48,248 bases of DNA, taken from positions 1 to 48,248 of the forward strand of contig DRGC01000025.1 in NCBI GenBank assembly GCA_011050235.1, written 5' to 3'. The first letter of the stretch is position 1, and each line of letters begins with the position of its first letter. Source of the stretch: Phycisphaerae bacterium. Its GTDB lineage: Bacteria > Planctomycetota > Phycisphaerae > SM23-33. This document shows positions 34,917-42,237 of this stretch, one piece after another. The translations under genes were made by a program, and so were the position numbers. Below the pieces are notes generated by a model, which saw only the letters and a program-made list of their open reading frames with translations, did no database searches and had not been told where the DNA came from.

Positions 34917-35540
34917 TCACGCAGACGTGCAGCGCTCGATAAAGTCGAGCACTCTGACGGCGAACTCGGCCTTGGACATCTGTCGGGCCCCGTCCCAGGG
35001 AGCGGCGTCGGCGAGGATTTCGGCGGAGATCTCATCGGCCCCCAGCGTCTTCGGATCGTTCAGGACGATCGCATCCATGTTCTTGTCGCGCCGCTTGGTG
35101 TGGGCGGCATCGCGGCCGTCGCCGGTTTCCAGGGCAAACCCGACGATGAACTGATCGGTTTTCATCTCACCCAGACGTTTGGCGACGTCATCGGTGGCCA
35201 CCAATCGCAAGACCAGTTCCGCGCCGTCCTTCTTGATCTTGGCGGGGCTGTATTCGGCCGGCTTGAAGTCAGCCACCGCCGCAACAAGGACGGCGACGCG
35301 ACAATCACCGAACGCCTTCACAGACGCCGCCAGCATGTCGGCGGCACTGCGAACGTTGACCGTGCGGACCTCCGGCGGCGGGTCCAGATTCGTCGGCCCG
35401 GAAACCAGGACGACGTTGTGGCCTCGGCGGGCGGCCTCGGCGGCGATGGCATAGCCCAGCCGTCCCGACGATCGGTTGGTCAGAAAGCGAATGGGGTCGA
35501 TGTCTTCGCAGGTCGGGCCGGCCGTAATTAGAATCTTCAT
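34917..35540 (-). CDS. coaB: Phosphopantothenate-cysteine ligase (CoaB), monofunctional
   Basis: The 207-residue protein is the CoaB half only of the usual Dfp (CoaBC) fusion: TAGPTCEDIDPIRFLTNRSSG at the start, VAAVADFKPAEYS and KIKKDG, then VGFALETGD with the dimer-interface Lys/Asn residues (VLNDP). It joins phosphopantothenate and cysteine in coenzyme A synthesis, using CTP in most bacteria. The decarboxylase CoaC is not in the window and must be encoded elsewhere. GGGGAGGAATAGCGCA before the ATG is a strong ribosome binding site. It converges on the giant protease gene with 14 bases between stops. Confidence 0.92.
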   Translation of the reverse strand: MKILITAGPTCEDIDPIRFLTNRSSGRLGYAIAAEAARRGHNVVLVSGPTNLDPPPEVRTVNVRSAADMLAASVKAFGDCRVAVLVAAVADFKPAEYSPAKIKKDGAELVLRLVATDDVAKRLGEMKTDQFIVGFALETGDGRDAAHTKRRDKNMDAIVLNDPKTLGADEISAEILADAAPWDGARQMSKAEFAVRVLDFIERCTSA

Positions 35541-35616
35541 TGCGCTATTCCTCCCCGTGATCGTGCGATACAGACTAGAGCGCCGCAGCGCGGCTGTAAA
35601 GAAGCCGTCCGCATCA

Positions 35617-35644
35617 TTGTGACCGGCGCAGCCGAGCCTACAAT
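35617..35644 (+). promoter_or_regulatory. Promoter of the PfkB-family kinase gene
   Basis: TTGTGA (35617-35622) and TACAAT (35639-35644) are 16 bases apart. The start site would be near 35651, about 25 bases before the ATG. Confidence 0.5.
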
Positions 35645-35675
35645 AGCGTCAACGTAATCGACAAAGGCGAATCGT

Positions 35676-36599
35676 ATGACAGACAATCAGCAAACGCCCA
35701 GGCCGTTGGTCGTCGGCGTGGGCGAAGTGCTCTGGGACGTGCTGCCGGAAGGCCGGACCCTCGGCGGCGCGACCGCCAATGTGGCCTATCACGCCGCGTC
35801 ATTGGGCGCCCGCGCGGCGGTCGCCAGTTGCGTGGGCGACGACGCGGACGGTCGGGAGATCATCGCCACGCTGACCGAAGCGGGCCTGGACTGTAGGGCA
35901 ATCGCCGTCGATGCCGATCACCCCACCGGATGGGTGTCGGTCGATCTGGACGGCCACGGCGAGGCGACCTTCACGATCCACGAGGACGTCGCCTGGGATT
36001 TCCTCCCTGCCGGCGAGGCGCTGGCGGACCTGGCGGCGCGGGCGGAGGCGATCTGTTACGGATCGGTGGCTCAGCGGTCGGGGCCGTCGCGGGAGACCAT
36101 TCGGTCTTTCCTGGCGGCGGCCGGGCCCGAGGCGCTCCGCATTTGTGACATCAATCTTCGCCCGCCCTTGGTTGACCGGGAGATCATCGTGGGCTGTCTG
36201 GAAGCGGCCGATATTCTGAAGCTCAACGACGACGAGTTGCCCGTGATCTGTCGACTCCTGTCGGTCGAAGGGGACCCAATCGGCGCCATGCGACACCTGC
36301 AGACCGCGTTCTCGTTGGACGCCGTCATTCTGACCAAAGGGGCCGACGGGAGCATTTTGCTCGCCGGCGATCAGGTGCTGCGACAGCAGGGGCGAAAGGT
36401 GGCGGTGGCCGATACTGTGGGGGCGGGCGACGCTTTCACAGCGGTGATCGCAGTGGGATTGCTGCTGGGCCTGGCCTTGCCGGACATCCACCGGCGCGCC
36501 GAAGAGGTGGCGGCCTATGTGTGCACGCAGCCGGGCGCGACGCCAGCGCTGCCGAGCGAGTTTCGGCTTGTGCCCGACAGCCAGGACCGGGGACGTTAA
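35676..36599 (+). CDS. PfkB-family carbohydrate kinase (fructokinase-like)
   Basis: The 307-residue ribokinase-fold protein has the N-terminal LGGATANVAYHAASLG motif, typical of fructokinases, then ICDINLRPP and LKLNDDELP. The catalytic anion-hole motif is VADTVGAGDAFTAV, with G249, A250, G251 and catalytic base D252. It phosphorylates a sugar at a hydroxymethyl group using ATP; the sequence type favours fructose, but other ketoses are possible. The last four bases overlap the stop of the converging GH4 glycosidase. The two are not in one operon, but they may serve the same pathway: release of a sugar and its activation. Confidence 0.9.
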   Translation: MTDNQQTPRPLVVGVGEVLWDVLPEGRTLGGATANVAYHAASLGARAAVASCVGDDADGREIIATLTEAGLDCRAIAVDADHPTGWVSVDLDGHGEATFTIHEDVAWDFLPAGEALADLAARAEAICYGSVAQRSGPSRETIRSFLAAAGPEALRICDINLRPPLVDREIIVGCLEAADILKLNDDELPVICRLLSVEGDPIGAMRHLQTAFSLDAVILTKGADGSILLAGDQVLRQQGRKVAVADTVGAGDAFTAVIAVGLLLGLALPDIHRRAEEVAAYVCTQPGATPALPSEFRLVPDSQDRGR

Positions 36600-37963
36600 C
36601 TGAAGAACTGCGGCAGCCGGTCGCGACTGGCTTCCAGTAGTTCTTCCAGCAGGGCTTCGTTTTGGGCCGGGCTAAGGGCCATCTCGTCCAGAAGCATCGC
36701 CTGCAGGGCGGACTTGCGATCGCCGTTGGCCCCGGCGTCGGCGACCCGTTCCTGCCAGGCGAAGCGTTTCTCCAACATTCCCTTCAGCACCGGCGGACAA
36801 TCGCCGACGGTCAGGCCGCGGAATCCGGTCGAGTCCGAAACGGCCTCGACCTCCACCAACGCATCGAGGGGTAGATTGGGAAACACGCCCTCGTTGGGAA
36901 GGTTCAGGACGAAGACCTCCCGCCGGCCTTCGGCAACGGCGACGATCATGTCGTCGATGGGCTCCTCGCCAAAGGATCGCCCGGCGGATCGGTCGGGCAG
37001 TGCGGCGCCGTCCAGTGCGTCGGTGTACATCTTGGCCCACTTGGCGCGGTCTTCGTCGCTGGCGTCGTCGCGGGTGGGGAAGGGGTCGGATTCCTTGAAC
37101 CCGTGCCGCCGGGCGCAGTCGGCCAGATATTCCGGCTGGTCGCCTTGGCTGCGGACACGCGTGGCCCACGGGTAGAACTCGATCAGATGGTTGCCCCCGG
37201 GAATGCCGACGACGACCCCGTAGGCGGCTGAGAGTTCACGCCACAGGACGTCGTCCTCGTCTTGGGGGATGGTCGTCACCTTGGCAAAAAGCTCTTCGGT
37301 CAGGTCTTGGCCGCGATGGACGACTTTCAGGAACCAGTAGTAGTGGTTCGTGCCCACCCATTTGCAGTCCAGCTCCGATGGCGGCCGGTCGAGCAGTTCG
37401 GCGATGCGCTGGATCGTGTTCTGCACACCGTGGCAGATACCGACTGTGTGGATGGAGGAGTATTTCCGCATAGCCCGGCAGATCGGGGCCATCGGATTCG
37501 TATGGTTCAGCAAAATGGCGCGGGGGCAGTAGCTCTCCATTTGGCGGCAGAGATCGACATAGGCCGGAATCGCCCGCAAGCCCATCATCATCCCCGCCGG
37601 GCCGCCCGTGTCGCCGATGACCTGGACCAGGCCGTACTTGGTGGATATGTGCATGTCGGCGCGGTGGTAATAGGATCCGTACACGCTGATCGCCGTCCCG
37701 CCGCTGCCGCCGATGCTGGTCAGAACGAAGTCGGCGCCGTCCAGCGTGTCGGTGATGTCCCCGGCGGCGCGGACTGTCAGACCATGCCCGGCCTGGTCGG
37801 TCAATCGCCGGCCCATGGCGGCCATACGCTCGGATTTATCCTGGACCAGGTCGTATAGGACGATCTCGCTGCCGGCCAGTTCCGCTCGGCTGACCAGGTT
37901 GGCGATCACGCCGGCGAAATGCAGGCTGCCGCTGCCGATGCACGCAATCTTCTTTGTGGCCAT
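36596..37963 (-). CDS. GH4-family NAD/Mn-dependent glycosidase
   Basis: The 455-residue protein has an N-terminal Rossmann fold (KIACIGSGSLHFAGVIANLV), typical of GH4, then LLNHTNPMAP and GICHGVQ, whose Cys177 and His178 hold the metal, and PGGNHLIEFYPW with a further His. GH4 enzymes hydrolyse alpha- or beta-glucosides, galactosides or galacturonides by an NAD-dependent redox-elimination mechanism, usually on phosphorylated or free disaccharides. The GICHGVQ sequence points to the alpha-galactosidase/alpha-glucuronidase branch, not the phospho-glucosidase branch, but this is not certain. GGAGAGAGTTC precedes the ATG. No PTS gene is near, which also argues for an unphosphorylated substrate. 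Confidence 0.9.
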   Translation of the reverse strand: MATKKIACIGSGSLHFAGVIANLVSRAELAGSEIVLYDLVQDKSERMAAMGRRLTDQAGHGLTVRAAGDITDTLDGADFVLTSIGGSGGTAISVYGSYYHRADMHISTKYGLVQVIGDTGGPAGMMMGLRAIPAYVDLCRQMESYCPRAILLNHTNPMAPICRAMRKYSSIHTVGICHGVQNTIQRIAELLDRPPSELDCKWVGTNHYYWFLKVVHRGQDLTEELFAKVTTIPQDEDDVLWRELSAAYGVVVGIPGGNHLIEFYPWATRVRSQGDQPEYLADCARRHGFKESDPFPTRDDASDEDRAKWAKMYTDALDGAALPDRSAGRSFGEEPIDDMIVAVAEGRREVFVLNLPNEGVFPNLPLDALVEVEAVSDSTGFRGLTVGDCPPVLKGMLEKRFAWQERVADAGANGDRKSALQAMLLDEMALSPAQNEALLEELLEASRDRLPQFFS

Positions 37964-38056
37964 GAACTCTCTCCGCTTTAAGTCAACCGATCTCGTCGGC
38001 CCACTTCTCCGTTGATGGAGGCGTTATCGTGGCAGGCATTTCACCCGCTGCAAGGG

Positions 38057-39004
38057 TTAGCCTCCACCGGCGGGCATCGTCGCTGGCGCCGCTGCAGGCT
38101 GAGTGGCTGGGGGGCTCGGCTCGGCCGAACGGTCGTGCCAGGGCGGGATCTCGATGGAGGCTGAGTCGCGCCAGGCCGTCGCGTAGAGCCGTGCCGTGAA
38201 CGTCGCCGCCGCCCGCGCGCGCTCGGCGGCGAAACGGCCGACGGGACTGTCGGCCTGGAGGGACTCGTCGGGGTCCGGCAATTGATCTTCAAGCTCATAC
38301 AGCCGGTCGACCCGTGCGTGGGAGGAGCGGATCTCGGCGATGATGCCGGCGAATAGATCATCCAACGGCTGGGCGGCAACTGGATCGATGGCCAGGTCGA
38401 GGTCGTCGGGCAGTTTGCCGATCAGGGCGTCGACTTTCTGGTGGATGCCGCTGGTGGGCGATCGGCCGGCCTCGTCGAGGCGGCCATCGTAGTGAACGGT
38501 CGTGTGCAGGGGCTGGCAGATGTCCTGGGCGTAGTGGGCGAGCAGGCCCGCGTAGACGAGGCACTTGGTGCGGATGTGCGGGTTGTCGGGCCAGGCACGG
38601 TGCTCGGCCAGCGCGGACGTGAGGCGCTGGGTCCATTCGACGATGGCATAGGGCGCCAGGCCCACCTGATCGGGCCGAAGATTGTTGCGGCCGCACCAAC
38701 GCAGCATGTCAAAGCGGGCGGTGGGGATATCGACGCCCTCGAGGTGCTCGAGATCGAAATAATGCTGCGGTGATTCGGTTCGATCCAGATCGGTATCGTC
38801 CATCAAGGCGCGGAAGACATCGGGCTCGAACGCGAGATGCGCGATGGTGTCGGCGCCGTCTGCGAGGAAAGAGGGCATCGATTCGGGCAGAGCGGCCAGG
38901 GCCAGCCGCGTCGTCCGCTGATGCCCAGGATCGTGCCACCCCTGAGCGGCCGCAGCGACCAGCAGGGCGGCCATGAGCACCGCGGCAGATTTCGACAAGG
39001 TCAT
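38057..39004 (-). CDS. Secreted S1/P1-nuclease / zinc phospholipase C-like protein
   Basis: The 315-residue protein has a signal peptide (MTLSKSAAVLMAALLVAAAA, then QG). Cleavage before Trp23 would expose the N-terminal Trp that binds zinc in the S1/P1 and phospholipase C families. Further ligands fit H28 in WHDPGH, D84 region HYFDLEH, and HYAQDICQPLHTTVHYDG (H157, D161, H167, H171), the hallmark of the fold. Members are Zn-dependent nucleases or phospholipases working outside the cytoplasm. AAGGAG precedes the ATG. The C-terminal 35 residues are Pro/Ala-rich and unlikely to be catalytic. Substrate (nucleic acid or lipid) cannot be chosen from the sequence. Confidence 0.82.
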   Translation of the reverse strand: MTLSKSAAVLMAALLVAAAAQGWHDPGHQRTTRLALAALPESMPSFLADGADTIAHLAFEPDVFRALMDDTDLDRTESPQHYFDLEHLEGVDIPTARFDMLRWCGRNNLRPDQVGLAPYAIVEWTQRLTSALAEHRAWPDNPHIRTKCLVYAGLLAHYAQDICQPLHTTVHYDGRLDEAGRSPTSGIHQKVDALIGKLPDDLDLAIDPVAAQPLDDLFAGIIAEIRSSHARVDRLYELEDQLPDPDESLQADSPVGRFAAERARAAATFTARLYATAWRDSASIEIPPWHDRSAEPSPPATQPAAAPATMPAGGG

Positions 39005-39151
39005 TCGGTCGGCTCCTTACTTGGAAGGCCGGGGGCCTCGGGCGGCAACGCATCCACGCCAGAAAGAGTACGTGCGCAAGCCCCCCGAGGGCAAACCAGA
39101 AACAACAGGCCGGGGGAATGGAACGATTCACGAGCGGCGGGCGGGGAATGG

Positions 39152-39186
39152 AAAAAGGCGGCAACCCATCCGGGTCACCGCCTTTT
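39152..39186 (-). terminator. Intrinsic terminator of the PEP-CTERM protein gene
   Basis: On the minus strand AAGGCGGTGACCC pairs with GGGTTGCCGCCTT around a short loop and is followed by TTTTT. It lies 30 bases after the PEP-CTERM stop codon. The plus strand also ends in TTTT, so it may be bidirectional. Confidence 0.82.
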
Positions 39187-39215
39187 CTTGTTGGCGGATG
39201 ATACGTCGAGCAAAC

Positions 39216-39866
39216 TTATTTGCGACGACGGATCAGAGCCCCTAGTGTCCCGACAGCAAGCAGGCCCATCGTGGCCGGCTCGGGAATGAAGAAGGTAGTG
39301 CTGATGACTTCGCCACCACCCGTGCCGCTGATGTAGAAGTCGAGCGTCACTTCCTCGCCGACCTGCGTCACGATGTTCGCCAGGATCCACGTCGGAACAG
39401 CGTCAACCGCGAAAACACCCGTCAGGGTCGTGCCGAAATCCGTATCGAAGCCGGCTCCGACTTCGGCGCTGGCCATGGTGACATCTTCGTTCGGGGCCGT
39501 GGCAATCAGCAGATCGGCGATGACAAGCAGGAAGTGCGTGTCGATCGCCGTTGCCAAAAGGGTACTGTCCGTTGTCGGGGTCGACGGGACGAGCCCGGTG
39601 GCGTACTGCTGGTGCAGCTTACCGGTGATGCCGGTATAGCCGAACTCAGGCGTTTGACCGTCAAAAGACGACGGATCCAACGTCTCGTCTTCCGTCTTGT
39701 TTTCAATCCTCAACGTGACCGCCCACAGGCTTTCCGAGCCATCACCAACCTCTACGGGGTCGGTGATGAAGGCATCATACACCGAGCCGTTGAACACTTT
39801 AAAGTCTGCGTTGGCAGCCCCAGCCAACAGGCTAACCGCCAACAACATGACGGCAAGTTTCTTCAT
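39216..39866 (-). CDS. Secreted PEP-CTERM protein A
   Basis: The 216-residue protein has a signal peptide (MKKLAVMLLAVSLLAGAANA) and a C-terminal PEP-CTERM sorting signal: IPEPATMGLLAVGTLGALI followed by RRRK. PEP-CTERM proteins are exported by Sec and processed at the membrane by an exosortase; no exosortase gene lies in the window. The body is acidic and beta-rich, with no enzyme motif. Its second half is clearly similar to the partial protein at 47908, sharing IADLLI, EDVT, ASAE, DTDFGT, TGVFAVDAV, LANIVT and GGEVI. AAGGAG precedes the ATG at 39866. It lies downstream of the SecA-like operon but has its own promoter and terminator. Confidence 0.88.
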   Translation of the reverse strand: MKKLAVMLLAVSLLAGAANADFKVFNGSVYDAFITDPVEVGDGSESLWAVTLRIENKTEDETLDPSSFDGQTPEFGYTGITGKLHQQYATGLVPSTPTTDSTLLATAIDTHFLLVIADLLIATAPNEDVTMASAEVGAGFDTDFGTTLTGVFAVDAVPTWILANIVTQVGEEVTLDFYISGTGGGEVISTTFFIPEPATMGLLAVGTLGALIRRRK

Positions 39867-39988
39867 CGTCTGCTCCTTGTTTCCTACGTCTTCTTCCGTT
39901 GAGCTCCAGGAACCACTCCACAGAGCTGCGTTGCGCGATACCGGGAATTGGAAAACACACACGTGTAACATCCACCGTTACGGCTGCT

Positions 39989-40017
39989 ATTATACTGCCA
40001 CTCCTCCAACCCCACAA
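39989..40017 (-). promoter_or_regulatory. Promoter of PEP-CTERM protein A
   Basis: On the minus strand a perfect -10 box TATAAT (39994-39989) lies 17 bases after TTGTGG (40017-40012), a weak -35 box. The start site would be near 39982 with a leader of about 115 bases. Confidence 0.6.
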
Positions 40018-40118
40018 GGCAAAAAAGGAATTTTCTTGCTGCCCACCCCTGGAGGGCAACATCTGTAAGCCTTGGTAAATACAGTTCATAGGCTTCAATC
40101 TTCCATATCTATCCCCAC

Positions 40119-40139
40119 GTCGCCCAAAAAGAGTGGGCG
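40119..40139 (-). terminator. Possible terminator hairpin after the SecA-like gene
   Basis: TCGCCCA and TGGGCGA pair around the loop AAAAGAG, about 110 bases after the stop of the SecA-like gene. No U-run follows on the minus strand, so this is at most a weak or factor-dependent terminator. Nothing else is seen in 40018-40248. Confidence 0.35.
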
Positions 40140-40248
40140 ATGTTCCGCTTTCTGAATCCGGCAAGTCGCTAGAATGTTCGGGACCGGGTCGTCTTCAACT
40201 GTCAGCGTGGTGGAGTGACTTGTCCTCAGCTAGTGGGAAAGGCAGCTG

Positions 40249-42237
40249 TTATACCTCGCTGCCGGCGAAGCCAAGGTATTGGTCCAGCCAGTCATCCGTC
40301 CGAAGGACGCCTTTGCGCTGACGCAGGGCGAGTCTCTCGGCGCGGCGTTGAGTGCGGTCGAACATCGTCCGTGTCAGCGTCGAGGATATCTCGCTTGTGG
40401 TGCTGCCGTAGCGCCGCCGTAACGCGGCCGAGAATGTTTTCGCGTGACGCTGGACCAGTTCATCGTCCAACGCCTCGAAGGCCTGGGCCGTTCCCGCATC
40501 GCCCTGGCGGGCGCAGCGGCCGAACAGTTGGCGATCGATTCGTCCGGCCTCATGGCGCTCGGTGGCGATCACGTGCAGCCCGCCCAACTCGGCGACGCCT
40601 TGGCCGAGCTTGATGTCCGTGCCTCGCCCGGCCATGTTCGTCGCGACGGTGATTCGGCCCGCCTGGCCGGCGCGAGCGACGACCTGGGCCTCCTCGGCGT
40701 GGCGAACGGCATTGAGCACCTGGTGGTCCAGCCCGGCCTGGGTGAGCATCTGCGAGAGGCGCTCGCTGGCGCGGACCGACCGCGTGCCGACGAGCACGGG
40801 CCGGCCCGTTTCGTTCAGTCGGCGGATCTCATCGACGATGGCCCGCCACTTGCCCTCCCCCGTGGCGTAGACCTGGGCCGGCAGGACCTGGCGGATGCAG
40901 GGGCGGTCGGTGGGGATCACGACGATCGGCAGATGGTAGACCTGCCAGAACTCTCGCCACGCCTCGGCCGCCGTGCCCGTCATCCCGGCCAGGCTGCGGT
41001 ACATGCGGAAGAATCGCTGGAAGCTGACGCGGGCGTAGGTCTCCTTGGGCGGTTCGATGTCGAGCTGCTCCTTGGCGGTGACGGCCTGGTGCAGCCCGTC
41101 GCGCCACTCGCGGTCGGGCATAAGCCGGCCCGTGAACTCGTCGACGATGACGACCTCGTCTTCCTGCACGACGTACTGCTTGTCGCGATGGTAGAGGGCC
41201 CGGGCCGTCAGCGCCTGGGTGACCAGTTCCTCGCGTCGCCGCGCCCCGTGCCAGATGCCGCCCAACGGGGCGGCCAGTTCGCCCAGGCGGCGTTTGCCGG
41301 TCGGGGTAATGTCGACCTCGCGGTATCGATGATTGACACGGTAGTGGGTGTCTTCCTGAAGCTCCGTCGCCAGATGGGCCGCCTGCTGAAAGGCCTCGAC
41401 CTGCTGGGGATTTGGCGCCTCGCCGGAGATAATCAGCGGCGTGACGGCCTCATCGACCAGGATCGAGTCCGCCTCGTCGACGATCGCCCGCGCCAACCCT
41501 CGCTGCACCAGACGATCGGCGGCGCTGCCGCCGCCGTCGACCAGCTTGGCCAGCAGCGCCTCGGGCAGGGCCTTGATCCCCCCCAGGGCCAGTCGATCGC
41601 GCAGGAAGTCGGCGGCGACCTCCTTGTTGGTCGTGTAGGTGATATCGGCGTGGTAGGCGGCGAAGCGGTCGGGCGGCTCGGTTTCCTGCTGGATGGACGC
41701 GACCGACAGCCCGCAGAACCGATAGATTGGGCTCATCTCCTCGGCGTCGCGCTGGGCGAGGTAATCGTTGGCCGTGATGATGTGACAGCCCTTTCCCCGC
41801 CAGCCGGCGACGGTCGCCGGGAGGGTGGCCGTGAGCGTCTTGCCCTCGCCGGTGGCCATTTCGACGATGCAGTCGGCCTCCAGCGCCAGCGCCCCGGCGA
41901 CCTGCACGGCGAAGGGCTTGAGGCCGATCTGGCGAAAGGCGACCTCACGGATCAGAGCGAAGGCGCGGTCGAGATCCTGCGGCGTGTCCCGCCCGCGGCG
42001 GAATCGCTCGCGGAACTGGTCGGAGTGCTCGCGGAGTTTCGCCTCGGCCATATTGGCGAAGGCCTTGTCCATCGCGATGATTCTGTCGGCGCGGGTGAGG
42101 AACTGGCGACGCGTCACGCGCAGGCGTTTGAGCCAGCCTCCGGCGGCATCCCAGATGGCGTCGAGCCCGCTGGGCAGGGGCTTGCCGGGCCGTCGCTGGG
42201 CGAGCGTTCGCCAGGTTGTGCTGGGAAGCTCCAGCAT
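40249..42237 (-). CDS. SecA-like ATPase lacking the usual C-terminal region
   Basis: The 662-residue protein has the SecA motor: Walker A MATGEGKT (127-134), the pre-Walker B TNKEVAADFLRDR, the DEAD-type motif VDEADSILVDEA (D254-D257), the helicase motif GTRSVRASERLS and TNMAGRGTDIKLG. SecA is usually 800-950 residues; here the protein ends soon after the second motor domain, so most of the helical scaffold/wing domain and the zinc-binding tail are missing. It is therefore a paralogue and not the housekeeping SecA. The ATG overlaps the stop of the M50/HlyD gene by one base (TGATG), which couples translation of the two. It is the last gene of the operon. It probably powers movement of a specific substrate; this is inference. 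Confidence 0.9.
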   Translation of the reverse strand: MLELPSTTWRTLAQRRPGKPLPSGLDAIWDAAGGWLKRLRVTRRQFLTRADRIIAMDKAFANMAEAKLREHSDQFRERFRRGRDTPQDLDRAFALIREVAFRQIGLKPFAVQVAGALALEADCIVEMATGEGKTLTATLPATVAGWRGKGCHIITANDYLAQRDAEEMSPIYRFCGLSVASIQQETEPPDRFAAYHADITYTTNKEVAADFLRDRLALGGIKALPEALLAKLVDGGGSAADRLVQRGLARAIVDEADSILVDEAVTPLIISGEAPNPQQVEAFQQAAHLATELQEDTHYRVNHRYREVDITPTGKRRLGELAAPLGGIWHGARRREELVTQALTARALYHRDKQYVVQEDEVVIVDEFTGRLMPDREWRDGLHQAVTAKEQLDIEPPKETYARVSFQRFFRMYRSLAGMTGTAAEAWREFWQVYHLPIVVIPTDRPCIRQVLPAQVYATGEGKWRAIVDEIRRLNETGRPVLVGTRSVRASERLSQMLTQAGLDHQVLNAVRHAEEAQVVARAGQAGRITVATNMAGRGTDIKLGQGVAELGGLHVIATERHEAGRIDRQLFGRCARQGDAGTAQAFEALDDELVQRHAKTFSAALRRRYGSTTSEISSTLTRTMFDRTQRRAERLALRQRKGVLRTDDWLDQYLGFAGSEV

